Part shown: positions 1 to 6,117 of the stretch, in pieces
Layout of the letters: each line of letters begins with the position of its first letter
How positions within the stretch are numbered: position 1 is the first letter of the stretch
NCBI GenBank assembly: GCA_050739575.1
Contig: JBOIBN010000060.1
Location: 1-13,548 of the forward strand
Source of the DNA: JBOIBN01 sp050739575
GTDB lineage: Bacteria > Pseudomonadota > Gammaproteobacteria > JAKDMP01
Direction: 5' to 3'
DNA length: 13,548 nucleotides
Notes under the pieces: model-generated
The model's input: only the letters and a program-made list of their open reading frames with translations
Told to the model about the DNA's origin: nothing
The model's database searches: none
Position numbers and translations under genes: made by a program

Positions 1-299
1 TCTTTGCAAATAGATTCTCCCACGCCACCCGCACGGTCATGCTGCTTCTGCTCGGGCTGCTTCCGCTGATCGCGGCCGTGCGCGGAGCCTACGCGCACAA
101 ACGCGCCGACAAGGAACTGATAAAACAATACCGTTTCATGGCGAAAACCTTCCGGCACGCACGCCGGCGCCTGGACGCCGCCGCGAACACAGCGGAAATA
201 CGCGAGGTGCTTTGGGTGCTCGGCAATGCCGCACTCGACGAACATGCCGAGTGGATTCTCATGCACCGCGAAAGACCGCTGGAACAAACCCGACTTTAA
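1..299 (+). CDS. C-terminal part of a membrane protein, possibly SLATT/2TM-effector-like (5' end outside window)
   Basis: The reading frame is open from base 3 to a TAA at 297-299. An internal ATG lies at 39, but there is no Shine-Dalgarno site before it and codons continue upstream, so this is probably the tail of a longer protein. Numbered from that ATG, residues 1-16 form one hydrophobic helix (MLLLLGLLPLIAAV), followed by a basic amphipathic region (RFMAKTFRHARRRLDAA) and a tail with LGNAALDEHAEWILMHRERP. A transmembrane helix followed by a helical segment ending in an A-x2-EHAEW-x3-HRERP motif recalls the C-terminus of SLATT (SMODS- and SLOG-associating two-TM) effector proteins. That assignment is from memory of the family's look and is tentative. 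The gene stops 87 bases before the TIR gene on the same strand, which would fit a shared immune-type locus. An unrelated inner-membrane protein is the alternative. Confidence 0.55.
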   Translation, partial: FANRFSHATRTVMLLLLGLLPLIAAVRGAYAHKRADKELIKQYRFMAKTFRHARRRLDAAANTAEIREVLWVLGNAALDEHAEWILMHRERPLEQTRL

Positions 300-318
300 C
301 GGCCAGGGCTGGAACTGC

Positions 319-347
319 ATGCAAGCCGGCGAAAATGCGTTTATAGT
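319..347 (+). promoter_or_regulatory. weak candidate sigma70 promoter before the TIR gene
   Basis: TATAGT at 342-347 is a fair -10 box. Seventeen bases upstream is ATGCAA (319-324), a poor -35. The box lies about 40 bases before the GTG start at 387. Only the -10 is convincing. Confidence 0.25.
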
Positions 348-386
348 TAAGTTTTTGACCCTGTCGCATGCTGCAGGAGAGATGGC

Positions 387-2552
387 GTGAGCGGGGAAGA
401 AAAGGCCAGACATTACCGGGCCTTCATTGCCTACAGCCACCGCGATAAACGGTGGGCGGCTTGGCTGCATCGGCGTCTGGAGTTCTATCGCGTTCCACGC
501 CACCTCGTCGGACGGGAGACTGCCGCGGGCATGGTTCCGCGCCGTCTTTCACCGATTTTCCGCGACCGTGAGGAGCTGGCAAGCGCCGACGATCTCGGCG
601 AGCGCATCGCCCGCGCGCTGGAAGAATCCGACGCCCTGATCGTCGTCTGTTCGCCGGCGGCCGCGCGCTCGAAATGGGTCAACGAAGAAATCCTGCGCTT
701 CAAGCGCAGCGGACGCGCGACACGAATCTTCTGCCTCGTCGTCGCCGGCAGCCCCTTTGCCGCGGAAGATTCCGACAAAGTAGCCGAAGAATGTCTGCCC
801 CCTGCGCTGCGCTACCGGCTGGATGAGAAGGGCGATCTCGGAACCGAAGCCGCCGAACCACTCGCAGCCGACGTACGCCCCGGAGGCGACGGCCGCACGT
901 TGGCGCTCCTCAAGCTAGCCGCCGGCCTGCTCTGCCTCGATCTCGACGAACTTCGACGCCGCGAGCTGCAACGCCGCAACCGGCGCTGGGCCGCGGTGGC
1001 GGGAATCGCGCTCGTCGTCATGGCGACGACCTCCCTGCTCGCGCTGGAAGCCACCATTCAGCGCAACGCCGCCGAACGACAACGCGCGCAGGCGGAAGGA
1101 CTCGTCGGTTTCATGCTCGGCAACCTGCTCACCGAACTCCAACCGATCGGCCGCCTCGATCTGCTCGACTTGGTCGGAAAACGGTCACTCGCTTATTACA
1201 CGGCGCAAAACCCGGACTCGCTCGACGCCGATTCGCTTACACGCCGCGCGCGGGCGCTCCGTCTCATCGGACAGGTTTACGACCTGCGCGGTAATCTCGA
1301 CGCCGCGCTCTCGGTCTTCAACCAAGCCGCCGCGACTACGGCAAAATTGCTTTCCCGCAACCCGAGCGATCCGCAGCGAATATACAATCATGCACAAAGC
1401 GTGTACTGGGTCGGTTACATTGCATGGCAGCGCGGAGAAATGGACAATGCCGAGGCCGAATTCCGACGCTACCAGGCGCTCGCTCAGCGGCTGGTGACAA
1501 TCAATCCGGGCAATCCCGAATGGCAGTCCGAACTCGAAGATTCCTACAGTAATCTGGGTACCGTCCTGTTGGGCGAAAACAAGGTCGGCGAAGCGGCCGA
1601 GGCCTTCCGCAAGTCTCTTGCCCTCTCCGTCGAACTCGCGCAAAACGTGCCCGGTGACACGGACAAACAGATGGATCTGGCGCAATCCCGGGCCTGGCTC
1701 GCCGATGCCGAAGAACGTCTGGGTAAAATCGACGACGCCTATACGCAGCGCACGATGGAACTTACCGTCTATCAGAAGCTGCTCTCCGGAGATCCGCGCA
1801 ACAGCAATATCCGCGAGTCACTGGTAGCCAACGACCTGGCCCTGGCCCGCCTTTCGGTAGCTCGAGGCGACCTCAATACCGCATTGAAGAGGCTCGATGC
1901 GGCGGTCTCGGTAGCCGACGCGCTGATCGTGCAGGATGTGAGCAACACCTTCTGGCAGGAACTCGATGCGGGCACCCATGTAGAACTGGGAAAGGTTTTC
2001 TACTATCGCAACGATCCGGCCGCCGCATCAAACGCGACCGCTAAAGCCGAAGGCCTCGCACGCTCACTCGTGAAACGTGCCCCTTCCGTAATCTCCTGGC
2101 AAATCCTCCTGGGCCAGACGCAACTGCTACTGGCAACACTTGACGCCCATGCAGGAGACCATGAAACTGCGCTCGCGATCACTCAACGGCTCGTCGCTCG
2201 ACTTGCAACACTCCACCCGGAAAAATACGGTAACAAAGACATGCAGGATTTACTGATCAAGACGCGACTGCTCGAGGGCGACGAGCTTCAGGCGCTCGGG
2301 CGCGAGGGCAGCAGGGCCGCCTGGGAGGCGGCGCTCGCGGCCGCCGGTCGCGACTCACAGTACCGCGCGCTGGGAACACGGACCGCTATTGCCGGCGTCT
2401 GCCTGCGGCTCGAACAAAGGGAGCGTGCGAAAAGCATCGTTGCGCAACTCGATGCCCTCGGCTATCGTTCTCCCGAGTTTCTAAGCCTGAAGGAAGCCAT
2501 TTCGCACGATGTGGCGGCGCAGAACGGACCTCGCCCGCCCCGTGATCCTTGA
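387..2552 (+). CDS. TIR domain - transmembrane - TPR repeat protein
   Basis: This is a 721-residue protein. Residues about 8-125 form a TIR domain (TIR_2 type): AFIAYSHRDKRWA is the first strand and BB-loop region, FRDREEL follows, and SDALIVVCSPAAARSKWVNEE carries the W97-x3-E101 motif that supplies the catalytic glutamate in NAD+-cleaving TIR enzymes. A linker with EPLAADVRPGGDG and an Arg-rich stretch (189-200) leads to one transmembrane helix at about 201-220. The flanking charges put the TIR domain in the cytoplasm and residues beyond 221 in the periplasm. From about 285 to 715 there are seven or more TPR-like helical pairs with a long period of about 45-50 residues. Start: GTG at 387 with AGGAGA at 375-380, six bases away. 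Inference: the periplasmic TPR solenoid senses a partner and controls a cytoplasmic TIR output, either NAD+ cleavage or scaffolding. Enzymatic activity is not shown by sequence alone. No frameshift or truncation is seen. Confidence 0.93.
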   Translation: MSGEEKARHYRAFIAYSHRDKRWAAWLHRRLEFYRVPRHLVGRETAAGMVPRRLSPIFRDREELASADDLGERIARALEESDALIVVCSPAAARSKWVNEEILRFKRSGRATRIFCLVVAGSPFAAEDSDKVAEECLPPALRYRLDEKGDLGTEAAEPLAADVRPGGDGRTLALLKLAAGLLCLDLDELRRRELQRRNRRWAAVAGIALVVMATTSLLALEATIQRNAAERQRAQAEGLVGFMLGNLLTELQPIGRLDLLDLVGKRSLAYYTAQNPDSLDADSLTRRARALRLIGQVYDLRGNLDAALSVFNQAAATTAKLLSRNPSDPQRIYNHAQSVYWVGYIAWQRGEMDNAEAEFRRYQALAQRLVTINPGNPEWQSELEDSYSNLGTVLLGENKVGEAAEAFRKSLALSVELAQNVPGDTDKQMDLAQSRAWLADAEERLGKIDDAYTQRTMELTVYQKLLSGDPRNSNIRESLVANDLALARLSVARGDLNTALKRLDAAVSVADALIVQDVSNTFWQELDAGTHVELGKVFYYRNDPAAASNATAKAEGLARSLVKRAPSVISWQILLGQTQLLLATLDAHAGDHETALAITQRLVARLATLHPEKYGNKDMQDLLIKTRLLEGDELQALGREGSRAAWEAALAAAGRDSQYRALGTRTAIAGVCLRLEQRERAKSIVAQLDALGYRSPEFLSLKEAISHDVAAQNGPRPPRDP

Positions 2553-2620
2553 TGGCCACGCAACATCATTTGCAGTTCCGACTTTAGGGTTTCTTGAACG
2601 CCAACCAGAGGAAAATGACC

Positions 2621-3142
2621 ATGGACCAAACGAAGCATAACGCCACCATCTGCATAGATGTAACGCTCGAAACGAACGGCAATCGCGTCGAATTCCGCTA
2701 TCAGGGCGCGGACGAGACGAGCCGAAATCACGTCGCTCAAAATGGTGACATCGATCTCTGCAAATCCTCCGCCCTGGGGCGTGGACCGGTGGACTTGTTT
2801 TTTCGACTCCGGACCGCTCCGCTCATCCTGGAAGAGATTGCCTATTACCCGAGCTTTGCGACCAGGGACAGCATCTGGATAGTCGAAGCGAAATGCGGTA
2901 TGCCCGTGGGTACTTACCGCCCGCGGGGAATTTTTGCCTGCTGCGGTCTTCGCCACCCACAGTTCTACGGTTATTCCAATCCGGACTCCGAACCTCGCGG
3001 GTTGCGTTTTTCCGACCGCAACGACGACGGCAAGGAATACAAATACACCCTGCGCATCCTCGCCGTGGGAGCACAAGGCTCGCGCTGGCTGGAAGACGAT
3101 CCGAAGATCAAGAACGGAGGGGGCGGCACTGGCCAGAAATAA
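2621..3142 (+). CDS. hypothetical small beta-rich protein downstream of the TIR-TPR gene
   Basis: This is a 173-residue protein of unrecognised family. I chose ATG 2621 because AGAGGA (2607-2612) is eight bases upstream; in-frame TTG 2594 and ATG 2615 are too early or too close to it. There is no signal peptide or membrane segment. The composition suggests a beta-rich fold with alternating hydrophobics (ATICIDVTLE, PVDLFFRLR, DSIWIVEAKCG, YKYTLRILAVG). It has a Cys-rich spot (FACCGLRHPQFYGY), an Asp-rich loop (FSDRNDDGKEY) and a C-terminal DDPKIKNGGGG motif. The pattern of strands ending in a 'DPxIxN' tail is one I associate with small uncharacterised proteins that accompany regulatory genes, but I cannot name a family with confidence. 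It lies 68 bases after the TIR gene on the same strand with no clear promoter or terminator between, so co-transcription is likely. A role as ligand-binding or accessory partner of the TIR protein is a guess. Confidence 0.8.
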   Translation: MDQTKHNATICIDVTLETNGNRVEFRYQGADETSRNHVAQNGDIDLCKSSALGRGPVDLFFRLRTAPLILEEIAYYPSFATRDSIWIVEAKCGMPVGTYRPRGIFACCGLRHPQFYGYSNPDSEPRGLRFSDRNDDGKEYKYTLRILAVGAQGSRWLEDDPKIKNGGGGTGQK

Positions 3143-3170
3143 ACAATCGCGGTTGAAGCCGCTCGCATTC

Positions 3171-3237
3171 GATTCGCGGCGGTGCTTCCATGCCCCACAC
3201 GGAACTCCTGAATAATTCAGAGGTTCCTTAGTGGATC
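3171..3237. repeat. palindromic intergenic repeat, copy A
   Basis: The core at 3201-3227 is a near-palindrome (ggaactcctgaataa...ttcagaggttcc) that can fold into an imperfect stem. The 57 bases 3171-3227 match 8216-8272 in the same orientation and in register without gaps; by hand count 45 of 57 are identical and most differences are transitions. The following bases aggttccttagtggatc (3221-3237) recur inverted at 8283-8300. The element lies between the converging small hypothetical gene and the rhomboid gene, and its right edge contains the rhomboid stop codon (3228-3230). It may act as a bidirectional terminator or be a decayed MITE/IS end. Confidence 0.75.
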
Positions 3238-3992
3238 CGTGGGGGAGATTCGTTGCCTTCGGCATCGTGCTCCGGTTTGCGCTCCGGCTGGTTTGAAGCG
3301 GACGGCGGCGCCCGCCATAGATCGCCGATCAGCGGATCCTCGAAATCCTCGGATTCATGCTGCCAATGGAAGCGCTTGCGCGGCGGTATCGGATCCAGCC
3401 GGAACAGAACGAGCGCGCACACGAGTCCAATGGCGCCGCCCCAGGCGTGGGCGACGTAGGCGATGTGCGGTTCGCCCTGCGGCACGATCTCGACCAGCGC
3501 CGTCCCGTAAAGAAAGGCGACCGCGCAGGTGATGGCGATCGAGGTCCGGTCGCGCCGCAAGGCCCCGGCGACGAGGAGAAACACGATAAAGCCCATCACA
3601 AGGCCGCTCGCGCCCACATAGAATGCGGGCCTGCCCGTGAACCATACGCCGAGTCCCGACCCCAGCCACGTCAAGGGGATGACGTAGCGGCTCGCGCGCG
3701 GATAGCCATAAAGCAACGCCGTGCCGAGAATCAAAACCGGCAGCGTATTCGAGAGTAGATGCTCCCAGGAGGCATGCAGTAGCGGCGCAAGCAAAACTCC
3801 GATCAAACCAAAGGCCGCGTGCGGCTCGACACCGAGCCTGGTGAAGTCCCAGCCACTGACCGTCTGCACGAGCTGGATCCACCACAGCGCGGCGGTAAAC
3901 CAGAAGGAAATGCCGAAGGCGAGTTCCAGCCGGCGGCGGGAAGCCGCGATTATCTCGCGCTCCGCTTGCGTCTGAACCGGTTTTTTCTGCAC
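3228..3992 (-). CDS. rhomboid family intramembrane serine protease
   Basis: This is a 254-residue polytopic inner-membrane protease that cleaves transmembrane substrates. About six helices are visible between residues 25 and 197. Rhomboid hallmarks are present: H73-x4-H78-x3-N82 in helix 2 (HASWEHLLSN), the nucleophile motif G127-A-S129-G130 (GxSG), and the catalytic histidine H182 in AHAWGGAIG of the last helix. The L1-loop WR motif of GlpG is not evident. The C-terminal tail (198-254) is hydrophilic and rich in Pro, Glu and Arg, with no recognisable domain; its final codons overlap the palindromic repeat. Start: GTG at 3990-3992, with only a weak ribosome site (GACCTGACGGC) upstream, so the exact start is uncertain. 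It is divergent from the DUF1003 gene and convergent with the small hypothetical gene. The substrate cannot be inferred. Confidence 0.93.
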   Translation of the reverse strand: MQKKPVQTQAEREIIAASRRRLELAFGISFWFTAALWWIQLVQTVSGWDFTRLGVEPHAAFGLIGVLLAPLLHASWEHLLSNTLPVLILGTALLYGYPRASRYVIPLTWLGSGLGVWFTGRPAFYVGASGLVMGFIVFLLVAGALRRDRTSIAITCAVAFLYGTALVEIVPQGEPHIAYVAHAWGGAIGLVCALVLFRLDPIPPRKRFHWQHESEDFEDPLIGDLWRAPPSASNQPERKPEHDAEGNESPPRIH

Positions 3993-4139
3993 GCCGTCAG
4001 GTCCGAACCAACCCGCTGCATCTTACCCCCAGAACCAATATCAACGGCCTGTGCCTGGAATGCATTCCTGTATTCGGTATGCCGCAACGGGACCCGTCTT
4101 GCCGCTCGCTCCTTTGATCATCGGCTTTCCAATGGAAAC

Positions 4140-4168
4140 GGGACAACCCCGCCTCGGCGGTCTATACT
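4140..4168 (+). promoter_or_regulatory. candidate sigma70 promoter for the DUF1003 gene
   Basis: GGGACA (4140-4145, four of six consensus bases) is followed after 17 bases by TATACT (4163-4168). The -10 ends 28 bases before the ATG at 4197, leaving room for a short leader with GGGAAA at 4184-4189. Confidence 0.5.
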
Positions 4169-4196
4169 CCCGCATCCAAAACCGGGAAACTTGGAC

Positions 4197-4904
4197 ATGG
4201 ACTCCGATACGCCCACCGTCGAGAAGCCTCGCTGCCAGATCTGCGGCAACGCCCACTCCGGCCAATTGAACTCGGCTGCACTCATCCGTCCGGCCGTGGC
4301 GGAACTCATACGGAAGGAAACCGGCAAGTTCGACGAGAACGGCTGGATATGTCTTGACGATCTCGCCAAATTCCGCCATCTGTATATGCGCAAGCTGCTT
4401 GAATCGGAACGCGGAGAAATAACCGGGATCGAAGAGGAAGTCATCAACAGCCTGCACGAGCACGACATCCTTACGCACAACCCGGAGGTCGAATTCGAAT
4501 CAAAACTCACGCTCGGGCAACGTCTCGCCGACCGCATCGCAAGCCTCGGTGGAAGCTGGAGATTCATATCCTTCTTCATACTGGTGATCATCGTCTGGAT
4601 GATCGTGAACTCCATACTGCTGCGTACCCGGCCCTTCGATCCGTATCCCTACATCCTCTTGAACCTCGTACTTTCGTGCCTGGCCGCGCTGCAGGCGCCC
4701 GTCATCATGATGAGCCAGAATCGGGGGGAAGCCCGCGACCGTCTGCACGCAGCGCACGACTATCAGGTCAACCTGAAGGCCGAACTCGAAATCCGCCAAC
4801 TGCACCAGAAGGTGGACCACATCCTCTCGAGTCAATGGGCGCGATTGATGGAAATCCAGGACATCCAGCTCGAGCTGATGAACGAACTTCGCCGGCGCCG
4901 CTGA
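4197..4904 (+). CDS. DUF1003 family membrane protein
   Basis: This is a 235-residue protein with the full DUF1003 signature: LGQRLADRIASLGGSWRFI, then helix 1 (about 121-141), RPFDPYPYILLNLVLSCLAA leading into helix 2 (about 150-171), the MMSQNR-x5-DR motif (171-182), DYQVNLKAELEI, and a C-terminal amphipathic helix (about 200-233) with coiled-coil character. The N-terminus has C13-x2-C16 (CQICGNAH), C52 and H61, which could form a small zinc site; this is inference. Start: ATG 4197 with GGGAAA seven bases upstream. The frame stays open to 3819, but that extension runs antisense through the rhomboid gene and gives no family match. The molecular role of DUF1003 is unknown. A sigma70-like promoter precedes the gene and a hairpin overlaps its stop codon. 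Confidence 0.93.
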   Translation: MDSDTPTVEKPRCQICGNAHSGQLNSAALIRPAVAELIRKETGKFDENGWICLDDLAKFRHLYMRKLLESERGEITGIEEEVINSLHEHDILTHNPEVEFESKLTLGQRLADRIASLGGSWRFISFFILVIIVWMIVNSILLRTRPFDPYPYILLNLVLSCLAALQAPVIMMSQNRGEARDRLHAAHDYQVNLKAELEIRQLHQKVDHILSSQWARLMEIQDIQLELMNELRRRR

Positions 4905-4919
4905 ACACGAAATTCAGCG
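4899..4919 (+). terminator. weak hairpin at the end of the DUF1003 gene
   Basis: Seven-base perfect arms CGCTGAA (4899-4905) and TTCAGCG (4913-4919) enclose a seven-base loop and include the TGA stop. Only a short T run (TTT at 4921-4923) follows, so this is at best a weak intrinsic terminator. Confidence 0.35.
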
Positions 4920-5025
4920 CTTTCGTCCGGATTGCAGCTTCAGGCCGTGACATTGATCGTCCTGTCCGGCACCGGCCGACAACCCGCACGTGGCCGATAT
5001 CGGCTTGCGTGGGCGGGCGAAACGG

Positions 5026-5053
5026 TTGCAAAGAATGAAACAGGTTATATAAT
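5026..5053 (+). promoter_or_regulatory. strong sigma70-like promoter for the tandem membrane-protein pair
   Basis: TTGCAA (5026-5031), a 16-base spacer and a perfect TATAAT (5048-5053) lie 33 bases before the ATG at 5087. It is the best -10 box in the window and should drive both 5087-5554 and 5577-6026. Confidence 0.7.
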
Positions 5054-5086
5054 CCAGCCGTAACGACGATTCGGGAGGGATTCACG

Positions 5087-5554
5087 ATGGAAACGACCGT
5101 ACCGGCGGAGCGACTCTCCGTATCCGGGCGCGGACTCGACGCACTGCGAGCCACGCGGCCGTGGGCGCTCGTGGCTGGTGTCGCCGCTCTGATTGCAGCC
5201 GTTCTGACACTTGCGAATGCCGTTTACTTCTCGATTGTTTCTCCTGCACGCGTCCTATCTACTTCGCCTGACTCGGCGAAGTTGGCGTCTTCTATGAGCG
5301 TTTTCTACATCGGTGTCGGTGTACTCGATCTCTTTATCTACGGCGCTCTCGGTTGGCTCGCCTTGGATTATGGCCGTCGGCTCGGTCGCATGCTGCGCAC
5401 CGGCGAAGCCGGTGAACTCGAAGCCGCGCTCTGGCGGCAACGGCGTTGCTGGACGTTTGAGGGGGTCTTGATAATAATCTTCATTGCGCTGGGCGTGCTT
5501 GGCATGATCGCGGCAATTATCATAGGTGTCACCGAAGCCGCTCATCATTATTGA
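5087..5554 (+). CDS. small integral membrane protein, paralogue 1 (DUF5362-like)
   Basis: This is a 155-residue protein. After a polar N-terminus comes an LRATRPW motif (20-26), then hydrophobic segments at about 27-48, 70-92 and 125-147. A charged cytoplasmic-type stretch between the last two (DYGRRLGRMLRTGEAGELEA) ends in QRRCWTFEGV. The same plan, including R-x-TR-x-W before helix 1 and Q-x-R-x-W-x3-GV before the last helix, is seen in the next gene, so the two are tandem paralogues. The layout resembles DUF5362-type small membrane proteins; the match is tentative and no function is known. Start: ATG 5087 with GGGAGG upstream (gggagggattcacg). The gap to the next gene is 22 bases, indicating an operon. 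Confidence 0.87.
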   Translation: METTVPAERLSVSGRGLDALRATRPWALVAGVAALIAAVLTLANAVYFSIVSPARVLSTSPDSAKLASSMSVFYIGVGVLDLFIYGALGWLALDYGRRLGRMLRTGEAGELEAALWRQRRCWTFEGVLIIIFIALGVLGMIAAIIIGVTEAAHHY

Positions 5555-5576
5555 GCCATAGCAGAAAGGAAATACG

Positions 5577-6026
5577 ATGAACGCGCTTTACGAAAGCATC
5601 CCTGTTAATGCCGGCGCCCTCGCCGCCATGAGAAAGACGCGCGGCTGGGTACTTTTTCTCGGCGTGCTATGTGTCATCGCTGCCGTCCTCCTTGGAATCA
5701 TGGTGCTGGCCGGCCTGTTCATGTTGCGTGTAAATCTGCTGTTCGGGCTGGTCTGGCTGATCGAAGGCGGAATCTTTCTGGTTGTATCCCTTCTCTATGC
5801 CGTGTGGCTGATCGGCTATGCGGGCGCACTACGCCGGGCTAACGGCGAGAATGACGCGGCCAATGCTGCGCTCGAACTTGCGCTGATCCTCCAAAAGCGG
5901 CTGTGGACATTGACAGGTGTAATCCTGCTGGTGGGCATCGCGCTCGGCGTAGCGGCAGCCATATTTTTTACTTTCTGGGGTCACCAGTTCCTCACGGCCT
6001 TGTCCGCCTATCAGCCCAGCGGTTGA
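5577..6026 (+). CDS. small integral membrane protein, paralogue 2 (DUF5362-like)
   Basis: This is a 149-residue protein. The MRKTRGW motif (18-24) precedes a long hydrophobic stretch (about 25-50), a second hairpin-like stretch (about 54-82), a polar link with ALRRANGENDAANAALEL, and a last helix (about 111-134) preceded by ILQKRLWTLTGV. The order and motifs match the gene directly upstream. The first region is longer and more hydrophobic here, so three or four helices are possible. Start: ATG with AGGAAA eight bases upstream. Second gene of the two-gene operon behind the promoter at 5026-5053. Tandem divergent paralogues with the same topology may form a hetero-oligomer; that is inference. 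Confidence 0.87.
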   Translation: MNALYESIPVNAGALAAMRKTRGWVLFLGVLCVIAAVLLGIMVLAGLFMLRVNLLFGLVWLIEGGIFLVVSLLYAVWLIGYAGALRRANGENDAANAALELALILQKRLWTLTGVILLVGIALGVAAAIFFTFWGHQFLTALSAYQPSG

Positions 6027-6087
6027 AGTAATATTTCGAATCCGGGCTTTTCAGCGGGCTCGATCACTGCCGCCTGGCGCGGATAAT

Positions 6088-6117
6088 ATGTCTGTTCCGG
6101 CAGAGACACAGGCTTGA
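6088..6117 (+). other. nine-codon mini-ORF overlapping the MFS start
   Basis: ATG 6088 opens a nine-codon frame (MSVPAETQA) whose TGA (6115-6117) overlaps the TTG start of the MFS gene (6114-6116). It could be a translational-coupling leader, or the true N-terminus of the transporter separated by a one-base frameshift or sequencing error. The DNA is consistent with either. Confidence 0.35.

Noticed and set aside
1185..1685. 166-codon open frame on the minus strand
   Set aside because: Antisense to the TPR part of the TIR protein; no start signals and no recognisable domain.
2462..3265. 267-codon open frame on the minus strand
   Set aside because: It crosses the ends of three features and is antisense to the small hypothetical gene, which has a well-placed ribosome site; the translation shows no family features.
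3819..4196. 126-codon N-terminal extension of the DUF1003 protein
   Set aside because: It runs antisense through the rhomboid gene and through the promoter at 4140-4168; ATG 4197 has a good ribosome site and gives the normal family length.
6043..6059. Possible terminator ccgggcttttcagcgggct after the tandem paralogues
   Set aside because: The GGGC elements are direct rather than inverted repeats, so no stable stem forms.
6082..6087. GATAAT as a -10 box for the MFS gene
   Set aside because: No acceptable -35 hexamer lies at 16-18 bases (only TCGATC), so a promoter is not supported by sequence alone.
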